DNA of 64,000 nt. It comes from Triticum aestivum. Lineage: Eukaryota; Streptophyta; Magnoliopsida; Poales; Poaceae. Position numbers and translations under genes: made by a program. The stretch lies in NCBI RefSeq assembly GCF_018294505.1, contig NC_057812.1:63754494-63818493 (forward strand). Direction: 5' to 3'. The notes under the pieces are model-generated. The model had not been told where the DNA came from. It ran no database searches and worked only from the letters and a program-made list of their open reading frames with translations. Shown in pieces: positions 1-11,559 of this stretch (its first letter is position 1; every line of letters starts with the position of its first letter).

Positions 1-971
1 TGGTCTGGGGACACTCACGCATATAGTGACCAGATTTCCCACATTTGAAACAAGTCACGGAACTGGTACGTGGAGGAGCATTGTTAGATGGACCCCCATA
101 GGGCTTGGCTGGTGCAGACTGTTGAACAGGGCGAGGCGCCTGGAAAGATGGCCTCGGTGTGAACCTGGGTGGCAGGGCGGTGTTGGGTACCCACACGCGG
201 CGCTTCTGAGGTCCAGCACCGGATGAGGAACCCATGTCACGGCCATGCTTGCGTGTTGCGTCATAGTCAGTCTGACCAGTTTCAGCACTGATGGCTTTGT
301 TGACAAGTTTCTGAAAAGATGTGCACTCATGCAGACGGAGGTCGCGGCGAAGCTCAGGACTAAGGCCCTTACGGAACCTTGCTTGCTTCTTGGCATCGGT
401 AGACACTTCCTCAGTTGCATATCGTGCGAGATTACCAAACTCCCTGCTATAGGCATCCACAGAAAGTCGGCCTTGGGTGAAATTGCAAAATTCTTCACGT
501 TTACGGTCCATGAGACCCTCCGGAATATGATGTTCACGGAAAGCCTCGCTGAACTCAGCCCAAGTAGTGACATGGCCCGCTGGGCGCATAGCTCCATAAT
601 TCTCCCACCATAGACTGGCGGGGCCTTCAAGATGATATGCAACAAAGGTGACCTTGTCAGCCTCAGCTACTAGCGCGGAACGCAGTTTGTGAGAGATACT
701 GCGAAGCCAGTCATCAGCGTCGAGAGGCTCGACGGAGTGGTGGAACGTGGGTGGATGCAATTTGATAAAATCACTGAGTGACACCATGTTAGTCCTCTGA
801 TGGTGTGCTGTATTCTGTTCAATACGCTCCAACAAACGGTTGGTCTCCCGCTTGTTTCTCTCAGCTTCCATCATAACCTCGGCTAGTGAAGGAGGATGAG
901 GCAGATGCATCCCTGACTTCACTGCCTTCGGCCTGCTCTTGGGAAGCAGGGTTAGCGCGCGTGTTGACCAT
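1..971 (-). pseudogene. gag: Gypsy gag (capsid/nucleocapsid), 5' part, frameshifted
   Basis: The start ATG at 971 opens with MVNTRANPASQEQ. The reading frame then changes by one base around 885-905. The downstream frame runs without a stop to the window edge. It contains the typical capsid stretch DDWLRSISHKL, the segment HLEGPASLWWEN and the motif RFRKGLSPELRRD. A proline-rich linker leads to a zinc knuckle CFKCGKSGHYMREC (C-x2-C-x4-H-x4-C) at about 11-52. Gag packages the element's RNA in cytoplasmic particles. The single frameshift would split the protein near residue 25. It could be a sequencing indel, but decay is as likely given the stop in the neighbouring ORF. Confidence 0.85.
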
Positions 972-1314
972 CCTAGGTAAACAAGACAATGATTTAGTCA
1001 GGATGATAAAATTCCAACATAGGATACAAAATGTAAGGAATAACTCGGAATGCAAGATGATCATCCGTATGACATGGTAGATACAGAAACTGCTTCTTTT
1101 ATTCCATCGTCATACACACCATACAGGGTTTAGTACAAGACCAAACAAAGTACTATTACGGTGAAAAGAGGATTACATCTCATCGGAGGCATTCCAAGCT
1201 CCTATACATTATTTTTCTACACCTCCGGAAAGAGTACAAACTAGGTCATATCCCACGAGTCACGCGGGACGATAGAAGACACAGCTAGTGCGAACTAGTG
1301 ATACTACCACTAAC

Positions 1315-2088
1315 TCAGACCGATCCGTAGTAGTCCTCATAGAAGTCGCCTCCATAGCCTGGAAGTTCAACATGATCCTCCGGAAACAGACGGTCTCGCG
1401 GAGCTTGTGGACCATAGGGGCTAGGATGAGGCCTTGGACCAACAAACGGTGGCCTGCGGGGACCGCGAGGTGGGGTGATGCCTCCTACATCACGCCAAAC
1501 CATCACGTCCGGCAGAGCAGATCTCACAGGATAGAGATCGCGCATATCCGAATATCCAGCTTGCACCGCCGGTGCGAACCGAGTCAAAGTGGCCCAGTGG
1601 TCAGCACGGGTATTGAAGAGCTCTAACCTCAAGGCCCGATTTTCACGGTCCTTATCCTCGAGCATCTCAGCAGTGGTGCGAGTCCGTGAATCCTCCTGAG
1701 TGGGGTCAGCATAGATAGCCTGGAGATACCCTTATGCTCCCGGAAGTGATCCTGGCATATACCGGAAATCAGAGTCCCGAAATAGACCAGATCTGACTCG
1801 CATAATGGTCATCATAGAGTAGGCGGCGTCCTGCACAGCCATCTCAATAGTAACCCCGAGTCCATAGGAGCAGTGAAGAGGCTCGGTGGATCCAGGATAA
1901 GATGGAAATATCCTGACAGTGCAGAGGTACTGGCTTTGATTGAAGTCCCGGAATTGCTCTTCGACCGTGTACTCAGGATACCAGCGGTATCCAGCCCCAG
2001 TCATTACCCTGACCAACTTAGCAGTATGGCCGGGTACATCTAGGCATCGAGTCAGGCGAACCACTTGATTGAGGTCGCGAGTGGCCAT
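1315..2088 (-). pseudogene. Extra ORF upstream of gag, one in-frame stop
   Basis: Reading from the ATG at 2088 (MATRDLNQVVRLTRCLDV), the frame stays open to a TAA at 1732-1734. It continues in the same frame through MLEDKDRENRALRLELFNTR to a stop at 1315, so about 257 codons are interrupted once. The first part is a compact domain rich in aromatic residues. It is followed by a charged helical segment and a proline- and glycine-rich tail ending YGGDFYEDYYGSV. I know of no assigned function. ORFs of this kind lie between the primer site and gag in several grass Gypsy families. The position, in the leader before gag, suggests an element-encoded accessory protein; that is inference. Confidence 0.7.
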
Positions 2089-2507
2089 CTGAAAGCACAA
2101 TCATAATGCAAGGGCATTAGAATTTCTAACAAAATTTCGGCAGCATAACAGCTGTAAATGCTCAAGAAGGATTTGAGACATTTGACAAAGGATTTCGTAC
2201 ATACTCAACATCATCATATCAAAGTTCTGAAACCATTCTAACAACATAAGGTGGTAGTAGGACTGAACTAGGCTTGTAATCATCAAACTTATAAGGTACT
2301 ACTGATTAGTAACACGTGATCCTGATAGAGAGAATAGATCCTAATTCCTTATCCCCGGTGGAAGAATGGACTGACTCAGATCAGAAAGTCATAAGGTATA
2401 AGGAGTAAAAAGAGCCTTACGTTCCAACCCACAAACAATTCCCCTACATATAACTAAAGAATTTCTAGACTCAACATCGACCAGTTTGGCTTGGAGAACC
2501 TACAGGC

Positions 2508-2525
2508 AGTCCGGCTCTGATACCA
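2508..2525 (-). other. Primer-binding site, initiator tRNA-Met type
   Basis: The minus strand reads TGGTATCAGAGCCGGACT, four bases after the end of the LTR. TGGTATCAGAGC is the classic plant retrotransposon complement of the 3' end of initiator tRNA-Met. It fixes the element's orientation and the LTR boundary at 2530. Confidence 0.9.
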
Positions 2526-2529
2526 ACGC

Positions 2530-5503
2530 TGTCAGGACCCCGACTCGATGTCACATCGATCTAGCCGGTAACACTTCATATCACTTTGCGGACTCACGCA
2601 CGGTGTTCCCACGGGTGTCGCCTTACCTTTGCCTGGGACCGTTTGCGCCTTTTGGCTCACGTATATGATAGTGTCGCTAGCATCCATATGATAAAGAGCC
2701 CGGGCTGACATGACTAGTCGTAAACCCAAAGTGGCACAGACTTACAGAGACAGGCATCCATGACCCAGCTTCGAACGTGTCGGTCATCAGCAAGTGGGTC
2801 CGGGCTGTAGCACTGGGCTAACAGGACTCCGGTAAACCGGGCTGTAGCGGGCTAACAGGACTCCGGTACTCAAAGCGTGACATTTCCCCGAAGGGACAGA
2901 CACAGGAACGAAGAAGGACACATGCCGGCCAGCCTAAGTGTTCCAGAGCAGTAGCAAGCTACCATGGCTCAGCGGTAACACTAGGAGACATTTCTCGGTA
3001 AGAGAGGCTACTAAAGATAAACAACTAGATAGTCAGATCCCACACATACCAAGCATTTCAATCATACACACAATATGCTCGATATGTGCAAATACAACGA
3101 AGCATCACAACATGACTCTATGACACAAGTACTTTATTTAAGGCTCAGGGAGCCATACATAACATACACAAAGGTACGGGTCTCACGACCCCACATACAA
3201 GTCATACAGTCATACAAACCAGCAGCGGAAGTAACTTGTCTGAGTACAGACAACTAGTAAAATAAAAGAGGCTTGGAAAGCCTAGCTATACTACGTGGTC
3301 CTTCACAAGCTCAGGGTCACCACCTGGGTCTTTAGCCTACTCGTTGATGTCAACGTCTACATAGAACCCATCAGAAAGGGTTGCAGCGTCTTCTGTAAAA
3401 ATGTAGATTATAGCAACATGAGTACAAAGGTACCCAGCAAGACTTACATCAGATCCTACATACATGCATAGTATCAAGAAGGGTTGGTGGAGTTATTGCA
3501 GCAAGCCAGCTTTGACTCTTGGCTAGGCTATCCTACGATACTCCAACTTGAAATGGTTTTGCGCACACGAGTCCACTACTCACCACTTCAATACACTACC
3601 GAGGATCCACCTCCGTCTTCCTACGGAAGAGCCATCCTCGGCACTCACACTTATCTTGAGGCTTTTAGTAGTTTCCATTTACTTGTCTATGAACTGTATA
3701 GGCAACCAAGTAGTCCTTTACCGCGGACGCGGCTATTCGAATAGATTATGTTAACCCTGCAGGGGTGTACTTCTTCATACACGCTCTCACCACTTACCAT
3801 CGTTTACACGACATGTACTCGGCAACCTTCAAGCGGAAGCCCAACGTGGGTGTCGGCCACGACCTACCTAATCACCTAAGTCTCCAATCCAGGTTTATCG
3901 CCTATCCAGGTTCCATCCGCAGGGAGTCCGGCCGAGGTTTCCCATACGGCCCCGAACGATGTGTACAGGGGTCCGTGACACCTAACGGGTGCCCGGTATC
4001 CCCGGCCACGTACCTAAGTGTCAGGACCCCGACTCGATGTCACATCGATCTAGCTTGTAACACCTCATATCACTTTGCGGCCTTACGCACGGTATCCCCA
4101 CGGGTGTTGCCTTACCTTTTCCCGGGACCGTTTGCGCCTTTTGGCTCACGTATATGATAGTGTCGCTAGCATCCATATGATAAGGAGCCCGGGCTGACAT
4201 GACTAGTTGTAAACCCAAAGTGGCACAGACTTACAGGGACAGGCATCCATGACCCAGCTTCGAACGTGTCGGTCATCAGCAAGTGGGTCCGGGCTGTAGC
4301 ACTGGGCTAGCAGGACTCCGGTAAACTGGGCTGTAGCGGGCTAACAGGACTCCGGTACTCAAAGCGTGACATTTCCCCGAAGGGACAGACACAGGAACGA
4401 AGAAGGACACATGCCGGCCAGCCTAAGTGTTCTAGAGCAGTAGCAAGCTACCATGGCTCAGCGGTAACACTAGGAGACATTTCCCGGTAAGAGAGGCTAC
4501 TAAAGATAAACAACTAGATAGTCAGATCCCACACATACCAAGCATTTCAATCATACACACAATATGCTCGATATGTGCAAATACAACGAAGCATCACAAC
4601 ATGACTCTACGACACAAGTACTTTATTTAAGGCTCAGGGAGCCGTACATATCATACACAAAGGTACGGGTCTCACGACCCAACATACAAGTCATACAGTC
4701 ATACAAACCAGCAGCGGAAGTAACTTGTCTGGGTACAGACAACTAGTAAAATAAAAGAGGCTTGGAAAGCCTAGCTATACTACGTGGTCCTTCACAAGCT
4801 CAGGGTCACCACCTGGGTCTTTAGCCTACTCGTTGATGTCAACGTCTACATAGAACCCATCAGAAGGGGTTGCAGCGTCTTCTGTAAAAATGTAGATTAT
4901 AGCAACATGAGTACAAAGGTACTCAGCAAGACTTACATCAGATCCTACATACATGCATATTATCAAGGAGGGTTGGTGGAGTTATTGCAGCAAGCCAGCT
5001 TTGACTCTTGGCTAGACTATCCTACGATACTCCAACTTGAAATGGTTTTGCGCACACGAGTCCACTACTCACCACTTCAATACACTACCGGGGATCCACC
5101 TCCGTCTTCCTACGGAAGAGCCATCCTCGGCACTCACACTTATCTTGAGAATTTTAGTAGTTTCCATTTACTTGTCTATGAACTGTATAGGCAACCAAGT
5201 AGTCCTTTACCGCGGACGCGGCTATTCGAATAGATCATGATAACCCTGCAGGGGTGTACTTCTTCATACATGTTTTCACCACTTAGCGTCTGCACACGAC
5301 ATGTGCTCGGCAGACTTCAAGCGAAAGCCGACGTGGGTGTAGACCACGACCTACCTAAACACTTAAGCCTCTAGTCCAGGTTTATCGCCTATTCAGGTTC
5401 CATCCGCAGGGAGTCCGGCCGAGGTTTCCCATACGGCCCCGAACGATGTGAACAGGGTTCCCGAGATACCTAACGGGTATTCGGTACACCCGGCCACATA
5501 CCT
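2530..5503. repeat. 1.49-kb direct tandem duplication within the LTR
   Basis: TGTCAGGACCCCGACTCGATG occurs at 2530 and again at 4019, and the two following stretches stay collinear to 4018 and about 5503. The period is 1489 bp. Differences are mostly single-base transitions, denser over the first 230 bp (about 13 by eye) and sparse afterwards. In the element's orientation a complete LTR ends at 4019 and is directly followed by a second copy of its last 1.49 kb, which abuts the primer site. Confidence 0.9.
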
Positions 5504-7200
5504 ACCGCATCACAGCCCACCCCTACGGTCAGCGCTGTCCACGGCCTCCAGTAGGCTACAAACACCAGAAACTACTTGCAACTCCTGGACAGAGAGCTAG
5601 GGTGAATAAGAAGTCGAGCGGGGTCATATTTCAGGGCCCAATGCATGGTAGTAGCTGTATCTTAAATCACATATACAGAACTCAGTGCTTAAGGTCGGCT
5701 TCAATGAAACAACCCACCATGTACTCCTACATGGCCTCTCATCGATACCTTTACCAAATCGTGTTCACCACACCACTCTCATTACTGACATTAACATTTC
5801 ACTCTAGCCCATCACCCAGATGAACCAGACCTGACACGACTCTAAGCATAGCAGGCATAGCAAGGTAGGAACAACACATACATATGGCTCAATCAACTCC
5901 TACACATGCTAGTGGGTTTCATCTAGTTACTGTGGCAATGACAGGTCATGCAGAGGAATTGGGTTCAACTACCGTAGCACACAGCAGTTTGAAACGCGTT
6001 GTCTTAATGCAGTAAAAGAGAGCAGGAGCGAGAACATGGGATTGTATCGATATGATCAAATGGTTGGTTGCTTGCCTGATGGTTCGATGCACTGATACGG
6101 TTCTTCGTTAGGGTAATCACGGTACTCCTCGGAGGCAGAACCTGTCGCAAAGAACACCGATACACAACCATCACCAAACAATGTGCAACAATATGATGCA
6201 CGCATGAAACATGGCAATATGAGTGTGTTGGGCTAATGCAACTAAAACCAGAGGGGTTTGAACCAATTTGAATCAAAGATTCAAATTTCAAACTCAAGTA
6301 TGGCCTTTTAAAGTGCTTTTCCTTGTTCTGCTTAAAACATCAATTTAACTTGTTTGATCATGCATGAAAATAGTACAGATGGATAGATTGGATTTTTCTG
6401 ATCATTTTTCATATATAATTTGTCTGATTTGGAGTTACAGAATAAAAGTTATGAATTTTTGAAGTTTAATTAATATTCTGGAATTTCCTGATTTAAATTA
6501 AATCCAGAAATATAAATATTGCGCCAGCATGACGTCAGCATGACGTCAGTGGTCAACTGCGGCTGGCTGAAGTCAAACCTGACGTGTGGGGTCCACACGT
6601 CAGTGACAGGGGGGTTAAACAGGGTTAGTTTAATCCTAATTAGGAATTAGTGGCGCTGGGGCCCACTGTCAGTGTCAGGGGGGGTTGACTAACGGTAATT
6701 AGTACTAACTAACCACCTGTCCGACAGGGCCCACGCGTCAGTGACCCTGGGGGGGTCAAACCTCAGGTCGGACAGGTCAAACCCGCCGGCGGTTAGTCGC
6801 CGGCGAGGTCCGCGGCGTGCAGGGGCCTCGGGTTTCCTCTGTGGTGCTCCAAACGGCGTGCGGCTAGGTGCGTTGGATAGCTAGCTCGACGGCGCGTCGG
6901 ACGGTGGCCGTGGCTGGCCCTGGGGTGGCCGGAGTCGACGGCGGCGAGCTCGGCTACGGCTGCCGGAGTTCGGGTGCGGTCGGGATCGGTGTTGCAGGGG
7001 GTGTGGGGAGGCGTTAGTGCGTGCTGCGTACACCTAGTGAGGTGTGGAGCACGATAGTGTGCTCGGTTGGGTGCTACGGTGACCGTGGCCACGACGGCGA
7101 CATCGCCGGCGGCGTGGAGCTCTCGGCCAAGGGGGGGCTAGGGCCTAGAGGTCGAAAGAGACCAGGGGAGAAGGGGGAAACGATCCGGGGGCTCACCGCG

Positions 7201-7668
7201 NNNNNNNNNNNNNNNNNNNNNNNNNNNNNNNNNNNNNNNNNNNNNNNNNNNNNNNNNNNNNNNNNNNNNNNNNNNNNNNNNNNNNNNNNNNNNNNNNNNN
7301 NNNNNNNNNNNNNNNNNNNNNNNNNNNNNNNNNNNNNNNNNNNNNNNNNNNNNNNNNNNNNNNNNNNNNNNNNNNNNNNNNNNNNNNNNNNNNNNNNNNN
7401 NNNNNNNNNNNNNNNNNNNNNNNNNNNNNNNNNNNNNNNNNNNNNNNNNNNNNNNNNNNNNNNNNNNNNNNNNNNNNNNNNNNNNNNNNNNNNNNNNNNN
7501 NNNNNNNNNNNNNNNNNNNNNNNNNNNNNNNNNNNNNNNNNNNNNNNNNNNNNNNNNNNNNNNNNNNNNNNNNNNNNNNNNNNNNNNNNNNNNNNNNNNN
7601 NNNNNNNNNNNNNNNNNNNNNNNNNNNNNNNNNNNNNNNNNNNNNNNNNNNNNNNNNNGGGAGGAAGA
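7201..7668. other. Assembly gap (468 N)
   Basis: A run of N inside the GC-rich part of the LTR. Long open frames across it are artefacts of untranslated N. Confidence 0.99.
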
Positions 7669-8476
7669 GGGGGTCGTGGCGGAGCTTCTGAGCTAGTCGG
7701 GGGAGCGAGGGGTGGCCGGAGATGGCTGCTATGGCGAACGGCGGCGACGGTGGTGTTCGGCCGTGTGAGAGAGAGAGCGAGGGAGAGGAGGGAAGAGCCG
7801 GGGGGAGAGTGAGAGAGAGCAGGGGGAGAGGCGCGGCGTCGTCCAGGGCATCGAGGCGAGGAGGGGAGGGCAGGCAGGCAGGGAGAGAGGTGGCGTGGCG
7901 CGGTGGCGCGCGCGCGCGCCGGCCACACTCCCCTCCCTCTGTCGGGACGAAGACGACAGAGGAGGGAGGTGGGCTGGGCCGGCTGCTGGCTAGGCCAGCC
8001 AGCTGGCTGGGCCGCACAGTGGAGGAGCCCAGGTAAGCTCCTCCTGTTATTTATTTCTGTTTTTCTAATTTCTGACATTTGTTTTGATTTAAATAATATA
8101 TTAAATCATTTATTTAACTTATGCCAATTTCTGCAGGGGCTAGATATATTATTTCAGAGCTCCTTTATAAATGGCATAATATTTGGACATATATTAATAT
8201 ATATAATTAATATATTTCCAAAACAAATATTTATGCATTAATTCCAAATGCCCAAAATAAATACCTATGAACTCTTAAAAATATTGGTTTGATTTTTATC
8301 TCTGTCCAATATTTTCAGAGAGCAACATGAGCATTTTCTTGGACCTTTTTGGAGAAATTTTTATTTGGATCATTTTCAAAAAGATTCTGAGGGTTTCACA
8401 GATCCCCATTTCAAGTTTCTGATGAAAGAGTAAACATGATGCAACACTCTAATGCATGGCTAACTAGGATGTGACA

Positions 8477-11400
8477 CCAGTCAAAGGAAATAGTAATTGA
8501 TATGATACCTCACACAGGTTGGTACTGGTCTTTATCCTGATTATTGTGCCTGTCATATGTATTGATAATTTGGTATTGTGCTACTGTTTGCTGATTTCAT
8601 AAAGGAGTAATTTGGAGCCTGAACTCGCAGGCAAATCATTACGTCGGGTGATTTCAGTATAACTGCACAAAATGATCAGATGGACAGGTACTTATGCTGC
8701 TGCTATGTACTCCAAAGTTCACTCAGACAAGCATCGATGTTGACAAGAAGTGCCTATATTCATTTGAGTATCAACCGGCATCAACCAATTGTCAAACTCC
8801 AAGTATTAGGAGAGTGAACACCAAAAATATTGCTTGGTGCATAGCCCAGAAAAACGCAGTCCAGTCTTTGGTCCCAACTTGTGCCTTTTGGTTATTGTCA
8901 CATATGGTAGCGAACTATACGGAATGGAGTCTAAAGATTCCAGACAAGTTGGTTGACGCGTATATTCATCTGGCACTTAATCAGTCTGCACGCCAAGGAT
9001 GCTCCATTTCAGTTGAACTACACAAAAAATTTGGGTGGTTCATTTTCTCAACCGCCTCCATTCTTGTCTGCAATGTAGAATTTTGGCGAGATACAGGACT
9101 AAGATGAGCCAGTAAACTAGTAGGATGAAAGTAGTGGCCAAGTTGCTCAAACCTCCCTCGGCCCGAGGCCACTATTTGAGGATAAACCTACCAGCAAAGT
9201 TCAGATTGTCTGGGCTGCCTCTTATGTACTCGAAAGTTTACTCGTACAAGAACTAATTTTAGCAAGAAGTACCTCCGATTAAACACCATTTACCAGTTTG
9301 TACCCTAGGTAGTTAAAGTTCGTCCATGGATCATATTGGCTGTGATCTCAATCATTTGGATGCATAAACATACTGAACATGTGTATGTCTGAATCTTTTT
9401 GTGAATTATGTATGAATATTGTCGTGTGATCTATCAATCATTTGGATGCATAGATATGTTGAGCTTGTGTATATATGAATCTTTTGAGTTGTTGATAGTG
9501 AATGTTGGCTATGAATATGAACGTGTCCTGTGAACCTGAGTTTGATATGAATGTTTACCTTTTCTGTTGTATTTGTGTGTGAATTTGTTAGTATGCCTAC
9601 TGTGGGGCATAAAATGCAGGTCTCTTATAAAAGTAATGCTGTGTCCAATTTATGTTTTCCCTTCTAACCACATTATATATACTAGCAAAAGGGCTCGTGC
9701 GTTGCAACGGGAAAAAATATGGCACACACTTACGTTCTATTCTTCTTACTGGGTCTGTCATTACATGTGCTCCGGTGTAATAACATCATAAATTACCAAA
9801 CTGCCTTAGGAGTTTTTGTCTCAGGCACCACAGTGAGAATGATTGACAATATGAGCATCACCATCCTGAAGAAAGTTGTTGCTGTTAGGACCGGCATGGC
9901 CAAGAGGATATATGATGCACACTGACATCCAATAACAACATTTTCCATGGTTTTGGTTTTTTTTCTGAACAAGTGTTATATTTGATTATTTGGCACAAAA
10001 AAGTTGTAATTCTTTCACTCCAACTACGACCAACATGGCTCGTCATTCTTCCAAAAGATGTCCCTTATGATATTTTTTCAGAAAAAAGGAGTGCATTATC
10101 TCCTTGCTGTCGTCTAACTGAAGGAAACTGAATGTGAAAATTTAAGTATATATAGACTGACCCACTCGGAGTGCATACAAAAATATTTTTATCCAAGTCG
10201 TCAGTGCCAACATTGTACCTCCAATGTCCATCTGCATCTACACCGCTAGCTCTAATCTTAAGCAAGAATGAAACTACCAAGCAAACTGAGATAACATCAT
10301 GTAGCCGACCCCGGGCAGCAGATAGTCAGGGATCATCAGCAGAGAAACACAAAGTTGGCTGACGACGCCGAGCATGGCCAGGCCCATCTCGCTCTCGTGG
10401 CTGCCGTGGTTGCTCCTCCACTCCGAGTCCATAGCCAGACCTCGGCATTCCGCCTCCATCCTCCTCCGCCCTCTATCCCGCGTGCTCCTCCACACCTCCC
10501 TCTCCAAGCCGACGGATCCGACCTTCCCCTCGCTGGATCCGGTCCACCACGAGCCTCAAGCCACCGTGCCGCCACGCTCGTGCCCATGTCGTGTGTGGTG
10601 TAGAGGTGGCCAGCGTGTGGAATAGGCTGTGTCATAGGCATCTGTGTGCTGCGCCTCCACTTCCTCACCCGGTCGAGCGCCGGACTGCCGTTTTGTTGTA
10701 CAATTTCCCTTCGTTCTCATTCTCTGTTTGTTGATTCAAGAGGCTCATTGTTGATATGCAATTTTCCGAGGTATAAAAACGGGTAGACTTTCATGTAAGC
10801 AATCGAGGTGGGATTACTCCGAGTACATTTGTGAAAATTAGGTAAGGTACAGATACGGAAGCGTGCATGCAGGCCGAAACATGCGTGCAGACCCAATAAG
10901 AGAATGTGGACGTGGACCAATTGGATGGACAGAGTTTTTAGTACCGCCTCGCAGCAATTGGACGGACTGTTGATCAAAACTAACCGAAAAAATTGAAAGC
11001 GTAAATTCATGGAAAGAAGTGTATTGTGACGGTGAACCGAAAGAGTCAATCCGTGCTTTATTATTAGGGAAAGATTTATATTATTACTATTATCGTATAT
11101 TTTATAGAGACTTATATATACATTATAAAAACATCCCACGTGTTATGAACTTATAAAAGTAAATGTTTAACGAAAGTTGGTAAGGAAAATCCTGGTTGTT
11201 TTTGACTCACAGGCAAGGAAAATCCTGGTGATTGCGTACAAAAGCTTGCGAAGATTTTAAGGAACAATTTAATAATAACGCGCTCATTTTTATTTTGAGC
11301 AATAACTCGCTAATTTCTTAATTATATATATAAAAAATGTGCCTCTCCGGTTTATTCTTTGATATTAATTGCTCCTTCTAACATAACATTATATATATAA

Positions 11401-11539
11401 CAAGCCCACCTAATACGTGTATTTCAAGGAAGTGCAAATGGGCTGGGATTTCTTAGAAAATATAAACGGGCCTGATTGACGCGAAATTATTTGTTCACCC
11501 AGCCCAGCAAATGGACTGTACATTCTAGAAAACATGGGT
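8477..11539. other. Unassigned sequence, no supported gene
   Basis: I recognise no conserved protein here. The longest frame is 8694-9107 (+, 137 codons) and matches no family I know. A second frame at 10374-10625 (+) begins MARPISLSWLPWLLL, like a targeting peptide, but has no recognisable continuation. At 9683-9712 the sequence contains GCTCGTGCGTTGCAACGGG, a motif common at the ends of grass non-autonomous repeats. Stretches at 9330-9600 and 11040-11400 are AT-rich and look intergenic. Confidence 0.5.
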
Positions 11540-11559
11540 TAAATATATGCCACATTTTT

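Larger units (their letters stand above)
1..8476 (-). mobile_element. Gypsy LTR retrotransposon, 5' part only
   Basis: Read on the minus strand the order is 5' LTR (8476 to 2530), a four-base spacer, a tRNA-Met type primer-binding site, an extra ORF (2088 to 1315) and gag (971 to 1). Protease, reverse transcriptase, integrase and the 3' LTR would lie beyond the left edge. The tRNA-Met primer site, the LTR ends TGTCA...TGACA and the gag with a CCHC knuckle fit the Gypsy superfamily; Tekay/Del-type chromoviruses use this primer, so that lineage is my inference. The target duplication cannot be tested because only one flank is present. Both coding units carry lesions, so this copy is probably not autonomous. 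Confidence 0.85.
2530..8476 (-). repeat. 5' LTR of the minus-strand Gypsy element
   Basis: On the plus strand the LTR opens TGTCAGGACCCC at 2530 and closes GGATGTGACA at 8476. On the element strand it therefore starts TGTCACATCC and ends GGTCCTGACA, with TGTCA/TGACA terminal repeats. Its span is about 5.9 kb including a 468-base gap, and about 1.5 kb of this is a tandem copy of its own 3' end. An AT-rich segment (8045-8476) at the element's 5' end is followed by a GC-rich segment (6780-8030). No second LTR is in the window for comparison. The right boundary is less certain than the left, because it rests on the terminal motif alone. Confidence 0.7.

Noticed and set aside
7021..8078. Long open frames of 263-334 codons on both strands
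   Set aside because: They run through 468 N, which cannot contain a called stop. The flanking codons are low-complexity GC-rich LTR sequence.
8694..9107. 137-codon plus-strand frame
   Set aside because: No recognisable domain, ordinary AT-rich composition and no neighbouring exons, so a chance frame is the likelier reading.
10274..10668. Overlapping frames around a GC-rich block, one starting MARPISLSWLPWLLL
   Set aside because: A signal-like start alone is not enough. No downstream exon or domain could be found and the opposite strand is equally open.
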